A DNA stretch of 15,484 nt from assembly GCA_900128565.1 (NCBI GenBank), contig LT636114.1, forward strand, positions 1-15,484. Direction: 5' to 3'. Positions 8,483 through 15,484 of this stretch are shown piece after piece. This DNA comes from Stramenopiles sp. TOSAG23-6. Its lineage: Eukaryota > Sar. The number at the start of each line of letters is the position of its first letter. The first letter of the stretch is position 1. The position numbers and the translations under genes are program-made. Under the pieces are notes generated by a model. That model searched no databases. It saw only the letters and a program-made list of their open reading frames with translations, and was not told the origin of the DNA.

Positions 8483-8996
8483 ACTTAAATGATCAAATTA
8501 ACTTTACAATTATCACCATTTTGATATGAAATATTTCTTATTTATTTTCGTCTTGTTTGGCTTGGCGTTCATCTTTCTGTGGCTAAAGCGAAGTTAACTC
8601 GAAATGTATTTCCTTTTCGTTGGGTGCTTTTTTATTCACATAAGCCGCTAAAATCACAGAATCATCCTTTGCTTTTTGTTTGTCTATATTTTCTGATTCT
8701 TAGAATACTATGTTAACTTTGGTGAGGTAATACTTGGCCATACTTAGACTTTACTCTATATAGTCGATAGTGATATCAAATTATACGCGGAAGCTAGTTG
8801 TATAATAGTACGTACGTAGTTGGCCAAAATAGTACGAATTTTTGGTACGGATTGCTAAAGATTCGGAGATTTTTGATCTTTGATTTTCAAAAATCAGTTA
8901 CACATTCAACGGATTTCTTTCTTTTTGTAGTCAAATCAAAGTCGTCAACAGTAACTGAAATAGCCGTACTGCGTAGCTTTCAAAAATTCGCGAGTA
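8483..8996. promoter_or_regulatory. Intergenic region upstream of the EGF-type gene
   Basis: This 514-base gap lies between two + strand genes. It should hold the 3' end of the first and the promoter and 5' UTR of the second. I see no AATAAA close to the upstream stop. A GTAC-rich patch lies at 8808-8848. A short inverted repeat TGATTTTCAAAAATCA (7-base arms) lies at 8881-8896, about 100 bases before the ATG. No credible gene is visible. An 84-codon frame at 8798-9052 overlaps the signal-peptide exon and resembles no family. Confidence 0.4.
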
Positions 8997-11780
8997 ATGT
9001 CTCATTCATTCTTTGCTCTTCTTGTCATTATATTTACATGTATACCACATGATGCGGAAGCTTGCTATATGAATAAAGAGAGTGGCAAGTTTTGCTCTCA
9101 CGCCGGATATTGTAAACAGATGGTCTGTGAGTGTTGGAACGGATTCGAAGGTCCAGCTTGTGAAAAGAGAAAGTGTCCGATGGGTAAGGCTTGGGGTGAT
9201 AGTGCCATTGGAGTAGATGATGCTCATAATCTTGCTGTATGTTCTAATCGTGGTCATTGTAATACAGAAACAGGGTCTTGTGAGTGTTTACCCGGGTATG
9301 AGGGTGATTCATGTAATAGACTTAGTTGTCCAGGTACTCCTGTATGCAATGGACACGGTCGTTGTCTTTCACAACAGCGCATGTCCCAGGAAATCTTTGA
9401 CATGAAATATAACTTCTGGGATGCTGATATGATTTATGGATGTGTTTGTGATGACTTATGGGAAGGGTATGATTGTAGTTTACGTACATGTCCTACGGGA
9501 GACGACGTCATGTACGTTTTCCAAAATTGTTCAAAATTGGATGTAAAATATTTTTTTTTTTTTGAAAAACAAAACGTATCTAACAAAAACAACTTAATTT
9601 AAAATATATTTTCTACAATACATGACAACTGAACAAGTAAATGAGATTCAATACATCAAATGTGATACACAAAATTCTGTATTTCAAAAGACACATTTTT
9701 ATATAGGATTTCGTCGACATTGGACAAGGGCCATACATTATGACGATTCTGAGGCAGATGTCACACGCAAATTAGAAGAGCTTCCATCAATCGAAAAAGT
9801 ATTAGTTACTTTTCAAAATCAAAATGATTCTGCGAGTAAACGTGTCGTTGACCCAAACCAAGGTGAAATAAATGTACCAATGGCATGTGCAGATGATAAG
9901 AATGGAGATTCTAATAAAGAAGCACAGATTATTGCCATTCAATTCCTTCGCCAATTTGGTGATTTGCCTCCACTCATAGTAAGTTCGCCAACACCTCATG
10001 GCCCAACAGTCAGTGTTGCATGTAAGACTGAAAATATTTGGTTTCAATGTCCAAATGAAAAATTTGTTTTGACTTCTTCAGATGGTTCGACAAATTATGT
10101 ACCAATTATGGGTACAAAAGAGGAATCTACGTGTGCTGGTCGAGGCTCTTGTGACACTTCTTCAGGAAATTGTACATGTTATTACCCTTTTCAATCATCT
10201 GATGGAGATGGTCCAAGAATACCAAAAGCAGATTCTCCACGAACTCCTAATGAAGGTATTAGGGGAGAATGTGGTTTTAAATCGCCAAATGGAGCTGTCT
10301 ATACTTGCCCTGGGGAGATTCCATGTATGGGCCACGGTGTGTGTAGCTATGCGCCTCGATATGAGTGTCAATGTAACACAGGCTACACGGGTCCAGCATG
10401 CAATTTGAGAACGTGTCCTTATGGAAAGGCATGGTTTGGTGCACCGGAAGATGATCATAACTCACATGCTTTAATGGAATGTTCAAATCGAGGTATTTGT
10501 GAGAGAGATTCAGGTTTATGTTTTTGCCAAAGTATGTTTTCAGGAAATGCTTGTGATAATATGAAATGTCCGGTATCTTTAGAACAGGAAGATTTGGGAA
10601 TGTGTTCAGGTCATGGCGATTGTATCTTTATGCATGAGATGGCAAAAATAGCATTAGATAATGGCGATGCTACGGACTATTCGTATGGCGACAAGCCATC
10701 TGACGAAAGTACTTGGGATTTCGATCAAGTGAAAGTGTGCTCTTGTGATCCAGGATTCACTGGTATTGATTGTTCTAAGCGAAAATGTCCTACCACTGAT
10801 GACAAGAATACACCCGGATTCAATGAAGTTCAAGAAATCAAATGCGGTGTTGTGTATGTTTCATCACCTCAAGAAAACCTCGGTTGTTTTGATATTGCGC
10901 TTAATAAACGTCTTGGATTTTATGGTCACTTAAACAATCAAGGAGATGATACTTTTGGCATTACTCTCACTGAACAAACTTTAAACTTTGCTTTAAATGC
11001 TTGCTTAGAAAAAGGAGCAGAATGTATTGGGGTTTTAAAATCACGTGAAACTGATTCGGAAGGAAACCTATTGGATCGAAAGGACGATGGAAGTTGGAGT
11101 TATGTATATGATTTAAGGAAGACTGGGTCCGGAGTTGAGCCAACACTTTATGATCAACCATTGGAAACTTCATATGTTCGAGCAGCATGTGAATACAGTT
11201 TATTTTTTCGGCAAAAGGAGACAAGAAAGTTTGATGTGACAACATCTCTTGATGAAGTCCAAGCGGAATTGAATAAATTAACAACAATTCATGGCGGTTT
11301 AGTCATTACAAATTACGGAGACCCCAATGAAGGATTGTGTCCTCTTAATAAAAGTGGCGATTCAAAAATCAATACATGGAGAATTGAATTTAAAAAGACG
11401 CATGGTGATTTGCCAAAGGTGAAATTTCTAGGTAATGATTACGGTTTTATTGGATCAGATGATTATACTACAAACAATCCATTCTTACCTGCTACGGTGG
11501 AGGAAATTGTGAAAGGAACAAAAGAAAATGCTGAGTGTGGTAATCATGGATTGTGTAACTATAACACTGGCATGTGTGAATGTTATGATGTACGTTTTCA
11601 TCCTTTAATTTCAATTTTTTTTTGTACCAAATTTTGTACCTAACAAATTTCGAATTTCAAATATTTTTCACAATATATGGTTATGCTGCATCTGACGGTG
11701 ATGGTGGAAAAGGACCCATTGAAGATTGTGGATATAAAACACCATTTACTAGTGGTGGTGGTGATGATGATGATGAATAG
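8997..11780 (+). CDS. Secreted EGF-repeat protein, mastigoneme/SIG1-like (exons 8997-9511, 9624-11589, 11679-11780)
   Basis: Joining the three exons gives 861 codons (860 residues) with phase kept at both junctions. Residues 1-22 form a signal peptide (hydrophobic FFALLVIIFTCI, cut before CYM), so the product enters the secretory route. It then carries EGF-like modules (about 33-57, 81-107, 116-160, 341-358, 401-433, 457-484, 497-556, 809-825). CPMGKAW and CPYGKAWF headers, CSNRGxC motifs, and two CPT(G/T)DD plus NE(I/V)Q domains (from about 165 and 560) follow the plan I know from SIG1/Ocm-like mastigoneme proteins and relatives in stramenopiles. The whole is an ancient internal duplication of one module set. 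The C-terminus, GGGDDDDE, has no membrane anchor. The role is likely extracellular, in flagellar hairs or cell surface adhesion. Family assignment is moderate; the exon structure is strongly supported by module homology. Confidence 0.8.
9512..9623 (+). other. Intron 1 of the EGF-type gene, GT-AT borders, phase 2
   Basis: A 112-base intron starting GTACGTTTTCC, with a T13 run, GTATCTAAC (branch-like CTAAC at 9580-9584) and end CTACAATACAT. Splicing restores GDDVMTTEQVNEIQ across the family's CPTGDD/NEVQ junction. There is no AG between CTAAC and the exon. The next AG (9636-9637) would give ATT AAA TGA, an immediate stop. The borders are ambiguous by up to three bases (CAT on both sides), but none of the possible positions gives GT-AG. 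Confidence 0.8.
11590..11678 (+). other. Intron 2 of the EGF-type gene, GT-AT borders, phase 0
   Basis: An 89-base intron starting GTACGTTTTCATC, with a GTACC-AAATTTT-GTACC element, CTAAC at 11640-11644 and end TTTTTCACAATATAT. Splicing gives CECYD|GYAASDGDG, which parallels CTCYYPFQSSDGDG in the first half of the same protein. There is no AG after the branch-like site until 11711-11712, whose use would lose the conserved SDGDG and CGYK residues. Confidence 0.85.
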
Positions 11781-12008
11781 ATCAATGGATGTTTTATATT
11801 ATTATAAATTGACTTCAACAATGATTTTATGATTAACCTTTTTTTAATCATCAACTTTAGAAAGAAAGCAATTTTAGGTGGTTATTGAAGAAGAGAAGAA
11901 GAGGAAAAAAACAAATTTTTATAAAATTTCAAAATATTTTTTTTTAATCAAAATTATTATTTATATTCTTACTCTTCAATATATATATATATTACAGTTA
12001 TATATTTT
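11781..12008. terminator. Convergent 3' intergenic region
   Basis: This 228-base, extremely AT-rich gap lies between the EGF-type gene (+) and the U-box/Sel1 gene (-). It includes an (AT)n run near 11981-11992 and long A and T tracts. It should hold both polyadenylation sites. No standard AATAAA stands out on the + strand, and no gene is seen. Confidence 0.4.
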
Positions 12009-13064
12009 TTATGAAAAAAAACGACGAATACATTTTTTTGATTGTTTATTACCGGCATTAGCAGATTTAGTGAACCACTTAAAAGCTTCTTTTTTGTCTA
12101 CAGCAACACCGTCACCATGAAAATAACAACGACCAACTTTATATTGTGCACCAGTTCTACCAGCATTAGCTGATTTAGTATACCACTTAAAAGCTTCTTT
12201 TTTGTCTTCAGCAACACCTTCACCAGAAAAATAACATTTACCAAGATTGAATTGTGCTCTAGTATTACCAGCATTTGCAGCCTTAGTAAACCACTTGAAA
12301 GCTTCTTTTTTGTCTACATCAACACCATAACCAACAGCATAGCGTTTACCAAGCATATATTGTGCAGTACTATGACCAGCATTAGCTGATTTAGTAAACC
12401 ACTTGAAAGCTTCTTTTTTATCTTCGGCAACACCACGACCAAAAAAATAACAATTACCAAGATTGAATTGTGCTATGCTATTACCAGCATTTGCAGCCTC
12501 AGTAAACCACTTGAAAGCTTCTTTTTCATTTTCGGCAACACCATCACCAATTAAATAGCAACAACCAACTTTATTTTGTGTCTCACTATCACCAGCATTA
12601 GCAGCCTTAGTAAACCACTTGAAAGCTTCTTTTTTATCTTCGGCAACACCATGACCATGATTATAGCAACAACCAAGATTGAATTGTGCGTTACTATTAC
12701 CAGCATTTGCAGCCTTAGTATACCACTCGAAAGCTTCTTTTTTATCTACAGCAACACCTTCACCATAATCATAGCAACAACCAAGATTGAATTGTGCGTC
12801 ACTATCACCAACATTAGCTAATTCAATATATCTCGTAAAATCTTGCATATGTTTGAATGCAACACATTGTGATTTAATATTAAGGTTTGGCACAAGATTT
12901 TCATGCGGCAACACTACGTTTGTTAAAGGCGATGTACTTTTTGTACGAAAGTGTCGCAAAATTGCATCTCGTTCATACGTATGACCATCAGCAGTACAAA
13001 CTGGATCATCAAATATTTCCAATGTTATAGGGCAGCAAAGGTCATTTGGTACTAGCTGTGCCAT
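12009..13064 (-). CDS. U-box E3 ubiquitin ligase with Sel1 repeats
   Basis: A 351-residue intronless frame. Residues 7-72 form a U-box: CCPITLEIFDDPVCTADGHTYER with the typical CPIT, DPV and GHTYER motifs, which in this family binds E2 enzymes and promotes ubiquitin transfer without zinc. Residues 86-337 are seven Sel1-like repeats of exactly 36 residues, each with AQ(F/Y)xLGxCY, G(V)AxDKKEAFKW and TKxANAG. Such alpha-solenoid repeats bind protein partners, so they probably recruit substrate. The tail GNKQSKKCIRRFFS starts an eighth repeat and stops. The start at 13064 places Met directly before the U-box, the normal layout. U-box or other domains joined to long Sel1 arrays are frequent in stramenopiles. 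Substrate is unknown. Confidence 0.9.
   Translation of the reverse strand: MAQLVPNDLCCPITLEIFDDPVCTADGHTYERDAILRHFRTKSTSPLTNVVLPHENLVPNLNIKSQCVAFKHMQDFTRYIELANVGDSDAQFNLGCCYDYGEGVAVDKKEAFEWYTKAANAGNSNAQFNLGCCYNHGHGVAEDKKEAFKWFTKAANAGDSETQNKVGCCYLIGDGVAENEKEAFKWFTEAANAGNSIAQFNLGNCYFFGRGVAEDKKEAFKWFTKSANAGHSTAQYMLGKRYAVGYGVDVDKKEAFKWFTKAANAGNTRAQFNLGKCYFSGEGVAEDKKEAFKWYTKSANAGRTGAQYKVGRCYFHGDGVAVDKKEAFKWFTKSANAGNKQSKKCIRRFFS
12054..12809 (-). repeat. Seven 108-base repeats coding Sel1 units
   Basis: Each unit is exactly 108 bases (36 codons). The KKEAFKW(F/Y)TKxANAG half is almost unchanged between units, while the CY-loop half varies. Equal length and high similarity suggest recent tandem expansion or gene conversion. 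Confidence 0.92.
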
Positions 13065-13372
13065 TCTGCTTCAATGTGCAGTTCTCTTCACGTCGTGCTA
13101 CTCGTACCGAAGAGATTAGTATACTAGAAAAAGAAATATAATAGCATTTCCTTGGCTTGGGTAAGCACGACGACACAATCCATGACTGGTCAAGCAAACG
13201 CAATTTTTGACATCCTCCTCTGATCGATCGATCTGGATGAGATTTTGATTGATGCTGCACTTCGACTTGACTTCGACTAAATATTATTTTAGTCGATTCT
13301 CTATTCCTATTGTGATAACTAATTAGATTCCCATAGTTTAGATCTATACGTGGTAGATTTGTATTACTATCA
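13065..13372. promoter_or_regulatory. Divergent intergenic region, probable bidirectional promoter
   Basis: This 308-base gap lies between the U-box gene (-) and the SNF2 gene (+). It is less AT-rich than the other gaps. It contains a perfect 9-base inverted repeat at 13273-13296 just after a CTTCGACTTGACTTCGACT direct repeat. An in-frame TAG 39 bases before 13373 supports the + start. Confidence 0.5.
13273..13296. promoter_or_regulatory. Perfect inverted repeat in the divergent promoter
   Basis: The arms TCGACTAAA (13273-13281) and TTTAGTCGA (13288-13296) flank a TATTAT spacer. The element lies 76 bases upstream of the SNF2 start. It could be a dimeric transcription-factor site. Function is inferred from position only. 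Confidence 0.4.
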
Positions 13373-15412
13373 ATGTCGGACGATAAAAGGTCCCCATCAT
13401 TGAGTATCTCCACGTATCCGAGTGCTACTAATGATGGACAAAGTTCTACCGAAAATAAACTGAAATCTCCTTGCACCCGAATTATGGAAAGCATGATCGA
13501 CTCATACCCACCAGAGCTTCGGAAATTATTACAGCCAGGTCGGCGTAGTAGCTTATTATCTTCGTTACACGGAGACGAAGAGTCATTATTAGATAGTAAC
13601 GATGAGTGTTCTCTATCGCAGAATCCGTACAGAGAAAGTGATATCGATAGTCCAATTACAAAGAGTTTTCGCAAGCGTAATAATTTCCGTCGTTTACGTC
13701 GTGTGATTAGTTCAAGCTCTTCTGATGAGGAGGAGGACATGAAATCATGTAGTGATATCTATAATAATAAATATCCTACAAAAAACACGGAAAAGAGTTT
13801 TGTTGTTGGAAAATCTCCTTTTCAGAGAGACGAAACCTTACTTGCAATGGAAGATACAATAACAACGCAAATGGGTGATGGACCATGTCAAGTTCCAATA
13901 CATTTGAAAAATAACGATGTTTCCATGAGTGAGAATAGTTATGAATTTGATGAAAATTCTATTTCATCTAAAAGTGCAATACATGTCAGTGACCTGGAAG
14001 ATGGACTGGAACGTTTAAAAATTGAGCAAAAGGAAAACGAAGCTGATGCTAATTTTATTGTCAGTGATAGTGATTTTAGTGCTTTAGAGGAATTACTCAG
14101 TGATAATGATCATCTAAATAGTAATAGTGATGATGATAATCATCTAAATAGTGATAGTAATGATCATTATCTAAATAGTAATAGTGATGATAATCATCTA
14201 AATAATAGTAACAATAGTAATAAAGATCATTATCTAAATGATAAGAGTAATAAAGATCATAATCTAAATGATAAGAGTAATAAAGATTATAATCTAAATG
14301 ATAATAGTAATGATACTATTGATTGCCAAAACAATATTAATGATATTAATAGTAATAGCCCAAAGTCGCCATTAAACCTTATAAAACTTGGTGTTATTAA
14401 TCGCAAATTGTATGATAAATTATTTCCACATCAACGGGATGGCGTTCTTTGGATTTGGAAGCATTGGCTAAAATGTCCACTTATTAAAGATGGTGGTGGT
14501 GGAGGTGTATTAGCTGACGAGATGGGATTAGGAAAAACTGTCCAAACATCCGTTTTTATAGACATGTACATTTTCATTTCAATTTCGAAATTATTTTTTT
14601 TTTCGTACGAAATGTCGTACCTAACGATTTTTTTTTTTTAAATATTTTTTCATAATTCATGATATTCCGTCAACGTGAACTTGGTGAAATTTGTAATGGT
14701 GAAAAAACGTATTCTAATGCAAGAGTTTTAATAGTTTTACCCAAATCTGTACTTGAACATTGGCGATCAACAGTAACTAAATGGTGTCCAACAAATCCTC
14801 TTCGAGTTGTTTTTCATGTACATTTTCATGATTCATTTCAAAATTATTTTGTTTTTGTACTACAAAATATGTAATACCTAACGGTTTTTGTGTACCAAAA
14901 AAAAAAAAAAAAAAAAAAAAAAATATTTTTTCACAATGTAGGGTCAAAAAAAAAAGAGAGAAATGAGTTTGAATAATGTTGTTCGATTTGGAGGTATTTG
15001 TTTCACTACGTATGGTATGTTACACCGAAGTGTTGATAAATTGTCTTTCCTTGATGAATTTGGTGACACAGATGAATCCTTGTATTGGGATTTAATTGTT
15101 CTTGATGAAGCGCAAAGAGTAAAAAATCCAGATAGTTTAGCAGCACGAGCATTGTTTAATATTCCCTCACGATTTCGGCTTTTGTTGACGGGTACGCCTA
15201 TACAAAATAATTTAATGGAAGGATGGGCTTTATTCGCACAGGCAGGGATTTCTCTTGGAGCAGGTAAGGAATTCCACGCTGATTTTGAATCGCCCATTAA
15301 AGCAGGTCTAAAAACTGATGCTGAACAGTTTTGTAAAAGAAGGGCTGAATTTTTATTAATCGAACTTCGCTCTTTACTTGAACCTTTTATTCTTCGGCGA
15401 CTGAAAGCAAAT
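13373..15412 (+). CDS. ERCC6L: ERCC6L/PICH-like SNF2 DNA translocase, N-terminal part (exons 13373-14565, 14661-14817, 14942-15412, continues)
   Basis: Three exons join in phase to 607 codons and continue past the window. Residues 1-350 are a disordered, Ser/Asp-rich N-terminus with an Asn/Asp repeat (about 240-320). From 347 the SNF2 ATPase core begins: LFPHQRDGVLWIW (Q-type motif), DEMGLGKT (382-389, Walker A), VLIVLPKSVLEHW (Ia), LIVLDEAQ (501-508, Walker B), LLTGTPIQNN (531-540, III) and FILRRLKAN (599-607). The stretch from GISLGAGKEF to ESPIKAG, with a long helix before LRR, matches ERCC6L/PICH better than ERCC6/CSB. PICH is an ATP-driven double-strand DNA translocase acting on anaphase ultrafine bridges. 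The motif II box is DEAQ rather than the usual DEAH. The C-terminal helicase half is not visible, so subfamily is likely, not certain. Confidence 0.82.
14090..14330 (+). repeat. Low-complexity Asn/Asp/Ser/Lys repeat in the SNF2 protein N-terminus
   Basis: Degenerate units of about 24-30 bases carry ATCTAAAT or ATCATCTAAATAGTAATAG. They code for DxHLNSNSDD early and for SNKDHNLND later. This is a disordered linker made by slippage-prone repeats. Confidence 0.85.
14566..14660 (+). other. Intron 1 of the SNF2 gene, GT-AT borders, phase 2
   Basis: A 95-base intron starting GTACATTTTCATT, with a CGTACGAAATGTCGTACC element, CTAAC at 14621-14625 and end TTTTTTCATAATTCAT. Splicing gives VFIDMIFRQRELG between Walker A and motif Ia. 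There is no AG after CTAAC until 14722-14723, well inside conserved coding sequence. The shared CAT makes the borders shiftable by three bases, but GT-AG is not reachable. Confidence 0.8.
14818..14941 (+). other. Intron 2 of the SNF2 gene, canonical GT-AG, phase 0
   Basis: A 124-base intron starting GTACATTTTCATG, with ATACCTAAC (CTAAC at 14878-14882), a 27-base A run (14897-14923), then ATATTTTTTCACAATGTAG. Splicing gives VVFH|GQKKKREMS followed by FTTYGML, as expected for SNF2. It has the same plan as the other introns, but its end is AG and its borders are unambiguous. Confidence 0.85.
14897..14923 (+). repeat. Poly(A) tract of 27 bases inside an intron
   Basis: An uninterrupted run of 27 A lies between the branch-like site and the 3' splice site. 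This lengthens the CTAAC-to-exon distance to about 60 bases against 35-40 in the other three introns. The exact length may be affected by sequencing. Confidence 0.9.
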
Positions 15413-15484
15413 GTACGTTTTCATTATGAATTTCGAATTTATTTTTTTTTCGTACGAAATTTTGTACCTAACAAATTTCGAATT
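15413..15484 (+). other. Intron 3 of the SNF2 gene, 5' part only
   Basis: It starts GTACGTTTTCATT directly after the FILRRLKAN codons (AAT|GTAC), at phase 0. It contains a T9 run, TTTCGTACGAAA and GTACCTAAC (CTAAC at 15468-15472). The 3' end lies outside the window. Confidence 0.75.

Noticed and set aside
9602-11643. The EGF region read as two separate genes, the second starting at ATG 9622
   Set aside because: The second frame lacks a signal peptide and starts in mid-domain. Joining the two through an intron of the shared family restores the CPTGDD-NEIQ module in phase.
11590-11712. Use of the first AG (11711-11712) as a normal acceptor for this intron
   Set aside because: It shifts the frame and removes GYAASDGDG and CGYK, which match the first half of the protein.
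11878-12120. 80-codon + strand frame
   Set aside because: It is built from A/T tracts and the antisense of the U-box gene end, with no family resemblance.
12054-12809. CRISPR or satellite array from regular 108-base spacing
   Set aside because: The periodicity is fully explained by in-frame 36-residue Sel1 repeats after a U-box.
12009-13064. Viral origin of the U-box/Sel1 gene
   Set aside because: Sel1 and U-box proteins are common in protists. Base composition and context match the neighbouring genes and no viral hallmark gene is present.
13042-13740. 232-codon antisense frame across the divergent promoter and the SNF2 first exon
   Set aside because: It overlaps the starts of both the U-box and SNF2 genes, resembles no family, and its Ser/Arg/Leu-rich text is the antisense of the Ser/Asp-rich SNF2 N-terminus.
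9512-14660. U12-type (AT-AC) introns
   Set aside because: The 5' sites lack ATATCCTT/GTATCCTT and the branch site is TACCTAAC, not TCCTTAAC. Only one of the three can be shifted to AT-AC borders.
9512-15484. Self-splicing group I or II introns
   Set aside because: At 89-124 bases they are too short, and no domain V or guanosine-binding core is visible.

Overview
This is nuclear DNA from an AT-rich, gene-dense, flagellated protist. The best guess is a stramenopile, because the EGF-type secreted protein at 8997-11780 has the repeat layout (CPxGKAW, CPTGDD, NEVQ and SSDGDG modules) that I know from mastigoneme/SIG1-like proteins of ochrophytes and oomycetes. An alveolate cannot be excluded. Spliceosomal-type introns, large coiled-coil, ankyrin, Sel1 and SNF2 proteins, and the lack of ribosome binding sites or operons all point to a eukaryote.

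Layout, left to right: the 3' end of a gene coding for a histidine-rich HHWFHH repeat protein (+, 1-480); a TEX47-like gene (-, 635-1411); an outer-dynein-arm docking-type coiled-coil gene (-, 1720-3570); a 1560-residue protein with a novel repeat domain, an IQ motif, HHWFHH repeats, ankyrin repeats and an EF-hand-like C-terminus (+, 3800-8482); a secreted EGF/SIG1-like gene in three exons (+, 8997-11780); a U-box plus seven Sel1 repeats gene (-, 12009-13064); and the 5' part of an ERCC6L/PICH-like SNF2 translocase gene (+, 13373 to the window edge, three exons and part of a fourth intron). Intergenic gaps are 150-510 bases, and gene pairs are convergent or divergent with likely shared promoters at 3571-3799 and 13065-13372.

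At least two of the genes (docking-complex coiled coil and TEX47-like), and perhaps the SIG1-like one, suggest flagellar roles. The others concern ubiquitin ligation and chromosome/DNA translocation.

The most striking signal is the introns. All five, in two unrelated genes, share one sequence plan: a start GTAC(G/A)TTTTC always placed after AT, a T-tract, a GTAC-rich element, a TA(C/T)CTAAC branch-like site, then AAATATTTTTTCACAAT and a terminal tetranucleotide. Three of the four complete ones end in AT, not AG, and contain no AG between the branch-like site and the exon. They look like a dispersed introner-like family with GT-AT borders inserted at AT|G sites. In the EGF gene each intron sits in only one of two internally duplicated modules, which fits gain after the duplication.
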